Of a DNA stretch of 64,000 nucleotides, positions 18,023 through 25,833 are shown one piece after another. Position numbers and translations under genes: made by a program. The notes under the pieces are model-generated. The model was not told the DNA's origin. It searched no databases and saw nothing but the letters and a program-made list of their open reading frames with translations. Each line of letters starts with the position of its first letter. Position 1 is the first letter of the stretch. The stretch is from Onstottus_B arcticum (lineage in GTDB: Bacteria > Acidobacteriota > Blastocatellia > UBA7656). The DNA is taken from positions 44,419-108,418 of the forward strand of contig JBBPIE010000025.1 in assembly GCA_038040485.1 (NCBI GenBank). Reading direction: 5' to 3'.

Positions 18023-18655
18023 ATGAAAATGGAAAATGGGTCACTTAACAACCAGGCGGCGTTGGCCCGGCACGAGGAGTTGGTGGTGCAAGAGCTGCCA
18101 GATGAGGTAGTGGTCTACGACCTCAAGCGCCATAAGGCTCACTGCCTAAACAAGACGGCTGCTTTTGTTTGGAATCACTGCGATGGCGAGACGACCGTCA
18201 CCGAGCTAGCGCGTCTGCTTGAACAGGAGGCTGGATCACCGCTTGACGAACGGGTGGTCTGGTACACCCTGGACAAGCTGCGCAAGGCCGATCTGTTGGA
18301 CGGACAGTTGAAGTCACCAGTCGATGACGGCTTGTCGAGACGACGGATGATAAGAAGGTTGGGAGCTATGATAGTCATTCCCACAGTCATATCGCTCGTT
18401 GCCCCGACAGCAGTTATGGCAGCGTCCATAACAGTCTTCGCTAAAAAGATTGCTTGTGGTCAATGCAACCAGCAAGACAACCCAATCGGCTGCGTTTCGG
18501 ACACCTGTTGCACCGGCAATTGCGGAGGTCCGCAACGGGGGTGTGTGTGCGCAACTCCAGGTTGTCCTCCCGGCCCCGGCGGTTTAATCGATACCTCTTG
18601 CACAGGAGCACTTTGCACGGCTGCAAGCGCTGCCGCGCCTTGTTCATCGGGCTAG
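18023..18655 (+). CDS. PqqD domain fused to a Tat-like signal and a 12-cysteine tail
   Basis: A 210-residue protein. Residues ~15-95 are a PqqD-like winged helix (peptide-binding RRE type): DEVVVYDLKRHKAHCLNKTAAFVWNHCDG, then VTELARLL. Residues 105-113 read SRRRMIRRL, close to a twin-arginine motif, followed by a hydrophobic run to ~134 ending in VMAA. The remaining ~75 residues contain 12 cysteines (from Cys145), with many Gly, Pro and Ser. ATGs at 18023 and 18029 both have a Shine-Dalgarno-like GGAG or AAGGAG at suitable distance. I infer that the N-terminal domain acts as a cytoplasmic recognition module and the tail is an exported, disulfide-rich peptide. It is last in the unit. Confidence 0.82.
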   Translation: MKMENGSLNNQAALARHEELVVQELPDEVVVYDLKRHKAHCLNKTAAFVWNHCDGETTVTELARLLEQEAGSPLDERVVWYTLDKLRKADLLDGQLKSPVDDGLSRRRMIRRLGAMIVIPTVISLVAPTAVMAASITVFAKKIACGQCNQQDNPIGCVSDTCCTGNCGGPQRGCVCATPGCPPGPGGLIDTSCTGALCTAASAAAPCSSG

Positions 18656-18668
18656 AGGATTCCAGGAC

Positions 18669-18715
18669 GCGCCACCAGCCGATTGACACACGGTGATCGG
18701 TCCGGCTGGAGGCGC
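18669..18715 (+). repeat. Hairpin after the PqqD fusion gene
   Basis: GCGCCACCAGCC (18669-18680) and GGCTGGAGGCGC (18704-18715) form a 12-bp stem with one mismatch and a 23-base loop, starting 14 bases after the stop. No T-run follows, so it is not a classical intrinsic terminator. It may stabilise the mRNA end. Confidence 0.4.
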
Positions 18716-18956
18716 ATGAAAAGACGCGCCTGGCAAATCCGGTTGGTGCTCTCTTGCTTCGGGGCACCCAGAACCTGTGCATGTTTGGCCAAAGCGACGC
18801 GCGCGCAAAGGTGTAGTCGTGCGGAGTGTCGCGCCCAATCTACCGCAAGTGCGTCAGGGTTCTGGTGCCCCGTTAGCTTTTGGGGACGGGCAAGCTTAGA
18901 CCGCAGAGTCGGTGTTTGCCGGTCGCGCGCCGAGTCCATCCGAGAAGCAGCACTGA
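18716..18956. other. Intergenic stretch, no supportable gene
   Basis: About 240 bases between the hairpin and the sulfatase remnant. Open frames exist on the plus strand, but their Cys/Arg/Ser-rich translations have no coding character. The missing N-terminal part of the sulfatase is not recognisable here in any frame I read, so this may be a recombination junction. Confidence 0.4.
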
Positions 18957-19553
18957 TTCACTCTTCCCTCGTTTCCAGTCCTTTCTCCGATCGAAATCAA
19001 AAAAAGACTACGACGAGCAAGGGGTGCGATCATCAAGGGGATATTTGAGAGCTTGAAGCAAAAAGGCTACTTGGACACGAGTCTGGTATTGATCCTCGCT
19101 GACCACGGTGAAGCGCTTGGCCAGCGCGACCGTTCTCTCTATGGCCACGTCAATGATCTGTATCAGGAGTATATTCGCATCCCCCTCTTAATCTATGACG
19201 ATCCCGAAACGCATTATACGAATCTGAACTATGCTACGCAGATTGACATAGCGCCGACTGTACTTGACCGCCTGGGTCTCGCGATACCATCGAATTGGCA
19301 AGGGCACTCCTTGCTTGGTTCCGATTCGGAACGATATAGCTTTCATCAAACCAGAACCTATCCTGCAACATATGCCGTCGTTTTCCGAACCGATCGGGCA
19401 ACCTACAAGTACCTCAAGCACCCGGTCCGAGGGGAAGAATTATACGAGCTGGCTAGCGATCCGGGTGAGATGCACAATCTGATGAGCACCGCCGATCCGG
19501 CATTGATCGAACGCATGCGAGAGAAACTGGCGGAGAGCTTGGCTGATTTCTAG
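18957..19553 (+). pseudogene. Sulfatase (alkaline phosphatase superfamily), C-terminal remnant
   Basis: From 19035 on, the frame reads as the C-terminal third of a sulfatase: IFESLKQKGYLDTSLVLILADHGEALGQ with the metal-binding DHGE, YGHVNDLYQEYIRIPLLIYDD, TQIDIAPTVLDRLGL, and YELASDPGEMHNL near the end. The N-terminal half with the formylglycine/Ser nucleophile is missing. Around 19000-19025 the family-like reading (KKDYDEQ) is in the +1 frame relative to the downstream part, so a frameshift is likely as well. The frame opens after a TGA at 18954-18956. I conclude that it is a decayed gene, originally perhaps decorating or trimming the polysaccharide. Confidence 0.7.
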
Positions 19554-19558
19554 CGGAC

Positions 19559-19927
19559 GTGCCGACACACACACGTCCGAAGCACGATTCACGAACTCCA
19601 AGGAACATTGAGGCTTGTTATGCAATTCTTTCAGGATCTTGGGTCGCTAGTCGAACAGCGCTGGAGAGACCAGAGTCGTCGGAGCCAAATGTGCTGGGAA
19701 TCGGCGACTATGATGAGGACTATTTATTCGTCTTTCAATGCTTGCTCGAAGGTCTCAACCCTGAGGAAACAAGAGCCGCTTTTGAGGAAGAGTTCTCAGT
19801 CACAGATGGGCGCGCCTTAGGGAAGAAGCACGAAGAGTTATACGAGGCCATACGGAATTCAATCCTCTTTAAGTCCATCTTTCTTGATTCCCAACCAGCC
19901 CCGACAGCGAGTCAATCAATAGCTTGA
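19559..19927 (+). CDS. Small hypothetical protein
   Basis: An open frame of up to 122 residues from a GTG. The first ~45 residues have little coding character. The rest (GDYDEDYLFVFQCLLEGLNPEETRAAFEEEFSV...KKHEELYEAIRNSILF) is acidic, helix-forming and protein-like. I do not recognise a family. It follows the sulfatase remnant by a few bases and may be a fragment or a real gene with a later start. It could also be a chance open frame. Confidence 0.3.
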   Translation: MPTHTRPKHDSRTPRNIEACYAILSGSWVASRTALERPESSEPNVLGIGDYDEDYLFVFQCLLEGLNPEETRAAFEEEFSVTDGRALGKKHEELYEAIRNSILFKSIFLDSQPAPTASQSIA

Positions 19928-19961
19928 GATTACGACAGTCCCTCGGCAGCGATACCAGACT

Positions 19962-21200
19962 ATGCAGAGCGTGGTAACTGCAGGCCCAGCCGGTGACTTG
20001 GATCGAGAGGAGCGCCGCAGTCAAGCGTCCTGGGTCAGAGCTCTCCCATGGTTTGCACTATTCTTTCCCAGCGCGCTGTATGCTGTGCATTTCTTCCTTG
20101 GAGGCGGGCTTAACCATCGGATATTGGATAGCTGGGCGTACTTGCAGATTTCTGAGGGTCAGCAAGTCGCGGTGCCGTTTAACACCAGGATATTATCGTC
20201 GTCGGTTGCGGCTCTTATGTCGGCCGCAACAGGGTTATCAGCTTCGACGGTATTCGATCTGCTGACGCCGGCTTCGCTTCTGGGGTCCTTGTTCCTACTG
20301 CGGAAGATCATCGGCAGACGCGGCGGTACCGACGAGTGGCAGGCTGCTGTGCTGCTCGTGTTCGGGTGCTCGCTGGCGGTGACCTTCGGCTACACGCCGG
20401 TGTTGGTCGATCCAATCTTGCTCCTGTTCGTCTGCCTGACGATCGCAGCTTTGGATGCAGGCCACCTGGTAGTCGCCCTTGTTCTAGTTTGCGCAGCCAC
20501 ACTAACCAAGGAGTACGGTCTGGTGTTAGGTGTTGTCTGGGCGTTTCATGCCTATCGTCGCGGATTCCTTAAGTTCGCCTTTTTGGGGTTGATCCCTCCA
20601 GCCGTTACGCTTCTGATCCTGGTGATCACGCGTCAGTCTGACTCGGGTCCCGGACTCCCAAGCTGGAATGCGTTCGCGTTTCACATGATGTTTGAGTACC
20701 AATTGTCGGTTTTTCGCCTCAGAGGAATCACCGACTATGGAAAGCTTATATACCTGTGGTCCTGGTGCGCTGTTTGGCCGGCCTTTTTCATCGCGCTGTG
20801 CACCCTCTTTTATAGCCGCATGAGGCGGGTCAAGTTGTCTGTGGACCAGGCGAGTTTTGCGATCGTTCTGGCCACCTTGCCTGTTTTGTTGTTAGGGGAT
20901 TGGGTTCGCAGTCTAATTGTGACGGTGCCCTTCGTCTGCATTGTTGCTACGGCACATGCTTTAGCCCGAGATCGGTGGTTTGTTTTCCTCCTGGCGGTTG
21001 GTGGACTATCAACCGCGTTGGCCAGGCCGTTTCACAGCGGGACTCCGTCGCCGTCTCTGTTGACTCTCATGATGACAATCGTCAGCGTTGCGTCTTCCTT
21101 AGCGATAGGAATGATTCTTGTTCGGTACGTAAACTCAAGCGGCGCAAAGGAGCTTAACTCTGGACTAAGGAGAACTGCGGACGAGGTCGCGATCCAATAA
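19962..21200 (+). CDS. Polytopic membrane protein of the polysaccharide locus
   Basis: A 412-residue protein with about ten hydrophobic segments from residue ~29. The first periplasmic loop holds NHRILDSWAYLQISEGQQVAVPFNTRILSSSVAALMS, and a later piece is TKEYGLVLGVVWAFHAYRRG. This resembles uncharacterised GT-C-like or EpsG-like membrane proteins of exopolysaccharide loci, though no catalytic motif is clear. The next gene begins directly at its stop, so the two are likely co-transcribed. Function is not assigned. Confidence 0.65.
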   Translation: MQSVVTAGPAGDLDREERRSQASWVRALPWFALFFPSALYAVHFFLGGGLNHRILDSWAYLQISEGQQVAVPFNTRILSSSVAALMSAATGLSASTVFDLLTPASLLGSLFLLRKIIGRRGGTDEWQAAVLLVFGCSLAVTFGYTPVLVDPILLLFVCLTIAALDAGHLVVALVLVCAATLTKEYGLVLGVVWAFHAYRRGFLKFAFLGLIPPAVTLLILVITRQSDSGPGLPSWNAFAFHMMFEYQLSVFRLRGITDYGKLIYLWSWCAVWPAFFIALCTLFYSRMRRVKLSVDQASFAIVLATLPVLLLGDWVRSLIVTVPFVCIVATAHALARDRWFVFLLAVGGLSTALARPFHSGTPSPSLLTLMMTIVSVASSLAIGMILVRYVNSSGAKELNSGLRRTADEVAIQ

Positions 21201-22412
21201 GTGAAAGAAGATCCGGTCATGGGGAGAGTGGCTTTTGGTCCTCGGCCCCGTTCCCTGACCCGTGCAGTATTAACTCTCTACCTTGCCTCACTCGTTCTGT
21301 TACCCTGGACGTGGTTTCCCCCGTTTCCATGGCTTCACGAACATGCGCAGTGGAGCGACGCGGTCTTCGCGGCAGCCGCGGTGGCATGGCTGCTCGAACG
21401 GCGGCAACTGCGGGCCTGGCCGCGCGTGAGGCCGCCTCACGTAGCGCTCGCCGTTTACCTCTTACTCGCCTTCCTTTCCTTCCTGTTCGCAGCGCCTGAC
21501 CCTCGAGCCGCCGCGCCTAAACTCCTGGGTGTTTTCGAGCTCGGCACGCTCGCGTTCATTACCTCCGACCTCGCATCGAGACCCGGCCTCTCGCGCAGCA
21601 TTCGGCGAGCTATTGCTATCACCTCTCTGGTCACGGCGGCTGTAGCGCTCGCAGGTCTGTTGTTTTTCTACGTGGGGATAAACTCACGCCTGATTGGTAT
21701 ATATGGCGAGCTTGAACCTTCAGGCTGGTATGCGCGCGTGCAAGCCGGCACCTACAACCCGAACCTCCTGGCGAGCTTTTGTATCTTTGCTTCGGCGATT
21801 GTCACACAGCCCTCTGTCGAGATGCCCGCCTGGTTGCGCCGAGTCACACTCGCGGCTCTTTGGATTACCGTCTGCCTGACATTCTCGCGAGGTATCCTGG
21901 GTTTTGCGCTCGCCGCAGTGATCCGCTGGGCGCGAACCCCGCGTCGCCGAGTAGCCGCCGCTGTCTGCGCTTCTTGCTTCGTGGGGATAATCATCTCGCT
22001 GACTCTTTGGAAACCCTCGATCAATCCAACCCATCCTCTCGATGTCCACTTTGAGAGCGCCGCTTCAAGTCGCTACCAGGCCGCTTACTCATCTCTCGCC
22101 ACGCTCGCAAAGCATCCCCTTTTTGGGACCGGGCTGGGAACCAGTCCGGGCCAATATGGTGGTGGCTCGTTCGATTCTCATTGCACGCCCATCAACATCG
22201 CGGCAACGATTGGGCTGCCCGCACTTGTTGCGTTCGCTGCGATGTTGACGTGTCTCTGGCGCAACAGAAAGCGGGCTACCGATATCGCGCTGTGGAGTGG
22301 CATTGCCGGCTTAGCGTTAGACGGGCTTGCCCAGGACATCGAAGACTTCCGCCACGTCTGGGTTCTTTTTGGGCTTGCTGCTAGTGAGCGCCAACGCGAT
22401 GATACCGAGTGA
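21201..22412 (+). CDS. O-antigen ligase family protein
   Basis: A 403-residue protein with ten or more membrane segments and one large periplasmic loop late in the sequence (ESAASSRYQAAYSSLATLAKHPLFGTGLGTSPGQYGGGSFDSHCTPINIAATIG). The Arg of SSRYQAA, the HPLFGTGLG motif and the His of the DSHCTP region are hallmarks of the Wzy_C/WaaL superfamily. It starts at a GTG right after the preceding TAA. These enzymes join undecaprenyl-linked glycan to lipid A core or another acceptor, or polymerise repeats, in the periplasm. Ligase and polymerase cannot be separated here. Confidence 0.85.
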   Translation: MKEDPVMGRVAFGPRPRSLTRAVLTLYLASLVLLPWTWFPPFPWLHEHAQWSDAVFAAAAVAWLLERRQLRAWPRVRPPHVALAVYLLLAFLSFLFAAPDPRAAAPKLLGVFELGTLAFITSDLASRPGLSRSIRRAIAITSLVTAAVALAGLLFFYVGINSRLIGIYGELEPSGWYARVQAGTYNPNLLASFCIFASAIVTQPSVEMPAWLRRVTLAALWITVCLTFSRGILGFALAAVIRWARTPRRRVAAAVCASCFVGIIISLTLWKPSINPTHPLDVHFESAASSRYQAAYSSLATLAKHPLFGTGLGTSPGQYGGGSFDSHCTPINIAATIGLPALVAFAAMLTCLWRNRKRATDIALWSGIAGLALDGLAQDIEDFRHVWVLFGLAASERQRDDTE

Positions 22413-22684
22413 ATTGAGTCTTAGCGACGCGCAAACGGGGATTGGGCTGTGGTGCCTCTAGCCACCAACTGCGCCCTCCCCTTAACAGTCAGCGATTCTG
22501 GGAGGACTGATTAAAGTTCGTTGTACGAGTCGGCCGAGCGAAGGCTAAGAACTTGATTTCTGAATGGGAAGTCGAGCCCCGAAAACGACGCTAGACCGCA
22601 AGTTCGACGCGATCGGAAGCAATAACCTGGGCCCGGCATGGTCGAAGTCAGTTTGAAGTCTTCAACATCGAGTGGTTCGCACCC
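22413..22684. other. Convergent intergenic gap
   Basis: 272 bases between the O-antigen ligase gene (+) and the TPR gene (-), both ending here. No gene or clear intrinsic terminator was seen. Confidence 0.4.
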
Positions 22685-24004
22685 TCACTTCTTACGCTTC
22701 TGCACGTCGGCCAGCAACTGTTCAGCGATGCGGTTTGGGAATTCCATGTTGTTGCCGTTTTGCTGAATGGCCTTCTTCAACTCCTCTTCAGCCCGAGTAA
22801 GATCTCTCTTGCTCTTCGACTGCGAAAGAACTATGCCGAGGTTCAAATGCGGAAGCGCGCTCGACGGATCGATCTGGGCTCCTCGTTCGATGTCCTTTAT
22901 TCCATCCTTCTCGCCCTTGGCCCAGCGCGCCAGCCCCAAGCCGGCGTAAGCGGGTGCGCACTTCGGATCAATTGCTATCGCCCTGCGGTAAGCGTCGATC
23001 GCTTCTTTGAACTTCGCTCCGCCGTAGTAGACCGTACCGAGCGCCGTGTGAGCCGACTGCCAGCGAGGCTCTGCCTGCGTGACTCTCACGAGGTTTGCCT
23101 CCGCGCCAGCCACATCGCCCGCACCCAACATCACCACTCCAAGCTGATAACGCGCAGGAGCAAAAGCCTCATCGAACTTCAACGCGCTCTCGAACTCGGC
23201 TCGCGCGTTCGATCCAGAGTTCTTGCCCTGAGCATCTCCTCCAGCTTGACCCGCATCACCGGGCACTGGCCCGTCTTGTAACGAGAGAACTCCCCTCAGA
23301 TAAGCCGCTTCAGCTTGAACCCGGTTGTCGTCGCTCTTGAGAGCGATCGAGTTGATCAATCCGTCGAGGGTGCGCACGATTTCACTTCGGCCGATGCCAC
23401 GGGCGTCTGTGACGGTTCTGTTGATCACAGCCATCGCGGGCTCAGCGAGCCTCGCCGCAAGCACACCCCGCATACGCAAGATCTCGGGCCGCTCGCCGAA
23501 TTGCTTCCCGAGTTTTCCGATAAACTCGATCGCGTTGGGAGTCTCAGGACCCGCAAGCTTACCCGCAGCCATCAGTGAATCGAACTCTTTCACATAGCTA
23601 TCGATGTCGGCATCGAGCTTGAAGACCAGCGTCGGGCTATCGGCGCCAGCTTGAAAGCGCCGTAGCAAAGGCCGGTATCCGTCCTTGCGAACCTCGACGC
23701 TGTACTGAGCGAGCGGCAATTTCTCGATTTGGATTTTCCCCTCGTCGTTGGTGACTCCGCGTGATTGCCCGTTCAGGAAGACCTCGCTAGCCGGCGGATC
23801 GCTCAGCACGGTAAGCGTTATAGTGAGAGGCTGAGGCTCGCCCTTTGGCGGAGCGGCCTTCTTGTTCGGCGGCTTCTTTCCCTTTGGAGTTGGCCGGCCC
23901 GACGGATCCTGGCCGTAGCCGGTGCCGACAAGAACAACGGCGAGCACCAACAGAACTGATAACGAGCGAGCCAACGATGAAAGGAACGATTTCTTATCTG
24001 ACAT
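22685..24004 (-). CDS. Secreted PEGA-domain / TPR protein
   Basis: A 439-residue protein read from the ATG at 24004, seven codons inside the longest frame, because GAGGTGG precedes it at a good distance. Signal peptide: MSDKKSFLSSLARSLSVLLVLAVVLVGTGYGQ. A Pro/Lys-rich linker leads to a PEGA-like beta domain (LTVLSDPPASEVFLNGQSRGVTNDEGKIQIEKL, ~60-125). From ~265 on there are tetratricopeptide repeats, for example APARYQLGVVMLGAGDVAGAEANLVRV and YRRAIAIDPKCAPAYAGLGLARWAKGE. These domains mediate protein contacts at the envelope. No enzymatic role is apparent. Confidence 0.85.
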   Translation of the reverse strand: MSDKKSFLSSLARSLSVLLVLAVVLVGTGYGQDPSGRPTPKGKKPPNKKAAPPKGEPQPLTITLTVLSDPPASEVFLNGQSRGVTNDEGKIQIEKLPLAQYSVEVRKDGYRPLLRRFQAGADSPTLVFKLDADIDSYVKEFDSLMAAGKLAGPETPNAIEFIGKLGKQFGERPEILRMRGVLAARLAEPAMAVINRTVTDARGIGRSEIVRTLDGLINSIALKSDDNRVQAEAAYLRGVLSLQDGPVPGDAGQAGGDAQGKNSGSNARAEFESALKFDEAFAPARYQLGVVMLGAGDVAGAEANLVRVTQAEPRWQSAHTALGTVYYGGAKFKEAIDAYRRAIAIDPKCAPAYAGLGLARWAKGEKDGIKDIERGAQIDPSSALPHLNLGIVLSQSKSKRDLTRAEEELKKAIQQNGNNMEFPNRIAEQLLADVQKRKK

Positions 24005-24023
24005 GGTACCACCTCGGTGCGCC

Positions 24024-24051
24024 ATTATACCGCAGCTTCGCTTGGCGACAA
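24024..24051 (-). promoter_or_regulatory. Promoter for the PEGA/TPR gene
   Basis: On the minus strand a perfect TATAAT (24029-24024) lies 16 bases downstream of TTGTCG (24051-24046, four of six consensus bases). The -10 box is 19 bases before the ATG at 24004, so the leader would be short. It lies in the divergent gap shared with the glutaredoxin-like gene. Confidence 0.5.
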
Positions 24052-24142
24052 ACGACGCGCTGCCTGTTGGAAACTTTAAACTCGTGAGCGCTCGTAGTAA
24101 GATACCGGCTACGCTGAAAGAAGTAACGTTGGAGAATCAAGA

Positions 24143-24406
24143 ATGCCTGAAGTCAAAGTCTACACGACGAGCTGGAGCGCGGACTGCGATCAGGCCAAAC
24201 AGTTTCTTGACGATGAGGGAATCTTCTACGAAGAGATCGACATTTCCACATCGGGCGAAGGCGCGCGCGTAGTCGAAAGCGTAAACGGCGGAAGGCGAAT
24301 CGTCCCAACCTTCGACATAGACGGCACTCTTTTTAGCCTGAAACCTTTCGATTGGAAAAAGCTTCAAAAGGAACTCGAGCGGCTCGGCGTCGAGGAAGAA
24401 GAATGA
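24143..24406 (+). CDS. Glutaredoxin-like protein lacking the first active-site Cys
   Basis: An 87-residue thioredoxin-fold protein of the NrdH/glutaredoxin type: VKVYTTSW...QAKQFLDDEGIFYEEIDI, the cis-Pro segment RIVPTFDI and a C-terminal helix. The usual WCPDC motif reads WSADC, so only Cys15 (the position usually resolving) remains, and Ser12 replaces the attacking Cys. It therefore cannot run the normal dithiol cycle by itself. It may act as a monothiol or a binding protein, or it may have lost function. It is the first gene of a plus-strand run that continues with xseA 51 bases later. Confidence 0.8.
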   Translation: MPEVKVYTTSWSADCDQAKQFLDDEGIFYEEIDISTSGEGARVVESVNGGRRIVPTFDIDGTLFSLKPFDWKKLQKELERLGVEEEE

Positions 24407-24457
24407 GCCTGAGCAGCGACGCCTGGCTTGCCCGACATTGCTCTCCCGAAAGCCCCG

Positions 24458-25810
24458 ATGTCTCAACTGACCTTTCTTGAACAACTGATGCAGCAGCGTC
24501 GCGCGCTCAGCGTTTCTGAGTTGACCGCGCGGCTCAAGACGCTGGTGGAGAGCAGCTTCGTCCAGGTTCTGGTCGAAGGCGAGATATCCAACTTTCGCCG
24601 GCACACCTCGGGACACTGGTACTTCACGTTGAAGGACGAAGGTGCAGCGCTCCGCTGCGCGTGCTTTCGAATGCAGAACCGGCTGATCCGCTTCGCGCCT
24701 GAGGACGGCCTCAGCGTAAGCGCGCGTGGGCGGCTGTCGGTCTACGAGACGCGCGGCGAGTACCAGCTTGTAGTTGAGTATCTGGAACCTGTCGGCGTTG
24801 GCGCGCTTCAACTTGCGTTTGAGCAGTTGAAGAGCAAGCTCGCAGCGGAAGGGCTCTTCGACGCCGAGCGCAAGCGCCCGCTTCCGTTGCTTCCGCGGTG
24901 CATCGGCGTTGTTACCTCCTCGACGGGTGCGGCGGTGCGCGACATCGTCCGGGTGATCCGCCGCCGCAACGAAGCCGTCAGTGTGTTGATCGCACCCGCC
25001 CGCGTTCAGGGCGAAGGGGCCGCGCTCGAAATCGCGCACGCGATCAAGCTCCTGAGTGCGCGCCCGGAAGTCGACGTGATAATCGTTGGCCGAGGCGGCG
25101 GGTCGATGGAGGACTTGTGGTGCTTCAACGATGAGCGCGTTGCTCGCGCGATTGTCAAATCGCGCGTACCGATCATCTCGGCGGTCGGGCACGAAACGGA
25201 TTTCACGATCGCCGACTTTGTAGCCGACTTGCGCGCTTCGACGCCTTCAGCGGCAGCCGAGCTGGTTGCCTCTGCGCACGACGAGATCAGCGCGCGGATC
25301 GCCGGACTTCAGTCGGACCTGAACCGCGCGCTTCGCTACAGGGTGCTGGAGCTTCGGAGCCGGGTCTCGGAACTCGAGTCGAGCCGCGCGTTCGACAGCG
25401 TTCAGATGAAGATCCGAAACACGTCTCAGCGACTGGATGATGCTACGCATTCATTGGAGTCGTTGCTGCGCGGATCGGTCAAGACTCGGCGCGCAGGGTT
25501 GGGTGATCTGGCGCTGCGGCTGAGCGCGGCTGATTTGCGGCGCGCGTTGATCGAGAAGCGCGCCGCCCTGAGTTCGTTCGCCGGACGCCTAAACGCAAAC
25601 GTCCGGACGAAGCTTGACCAGGGCAAAGAACGGCTGGCGGTTGGGGCCGGCAAACTCACGTCGCTGTCGCCGCTGGCAGTGCTGGCGCGAGGGTACGCGA
25701 TAGCTTTCGATGAGCGCGGGCGAGTCATCAAACGCGCGAACGATGTGCAAAGCGGCAGCCGAGTTAACGTAAAGGTCAGTGACGGCAGTTTCGCCGCAGT
25801 CAAGGAATAG
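24458..25810 (+). CDS. xseA: Exodeoxyribonuclease VII large subunit
   Basis: A 450-residue protein. The N-terminal OB-fold (SVSELTARLKTLVESSFVQVLVEGEISNFRRHTSGHWYFTLKD, residues ~20-62) is diagnostic. The catalytic region follows: IGVVTSSTGAAVRDI, PARVQGEGAA, VIIVGRGGGSMEDLWCFNDE, and SAVGHETDFTIADFVADLRASTPSAAAEL. The coiled-coil and C-terminal region includes LARGYAIAFDERG. The ATG at 24458 is chosen over an upstream TTG. With XseB it degrades single-stranded DNA in both directions. The xseB gene lies ~0.8 kb downstream with a DUF1287 gene between them. Confidence 0.96.
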   Translation: MSQLTFLEQLMQQRRALSVSELTARLKTLVESSFVQVLVEGEISNFRRHTSGHWYFTLKDEGAALRCACFRMQNRLIRFAPEDGLSVSARGRLSVYETRGEYQLVVEYLEPVGVGALQLAFEQLKSKLAAEGLFDAERKRPLPLLPRCIGVVTSSTGAAVRDIVRVIRRRNEAVSVLIAPARVQGEGAALEIAHAIKLLSARPEVDVIIVGRGGGSMEDLWCFNDERVARAIVKSRVPIISAVGHETDFTIADFVADLRASTPSAAAELVASAHDEISARIAGLQSDLNRALRYRVLELRSRVSELESSRAFDSVQMKIRNTSQRLDDATHSLESLLRGSVKTRRAGLGDLALRLSAADLRRALIEKRAALSSFAGRLNANVRTKLDQGKERLAVGAGKLTSLSPLAVLARGYAIAFDERGRVIKRANDVQSGSRVNVKVSDGSFAAVKE

Positions 25811-25833
25811 AGACCCGGCTGCGGTCATCAAAC

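Noticed and set aside
1982..18655. A lasso-peptide cluster, because asnB, HprK-like kinase, nucleotidyltransferase and PqqD-like genes all occur here.
   Set aside because: AsnB keeps the Cys2 glutaminase and lies 9.6 kb away in the glycan operon. No transglutaminase-like B2 protease and no lasso precursor were found.
18683..19048. A 121-codon plus-strand open frame after the PqqD fusion gene.
   Set aside because: Cys/Arg/Ser-rich translation without domain features; it overlaps the sulfatase remnant in another frame.
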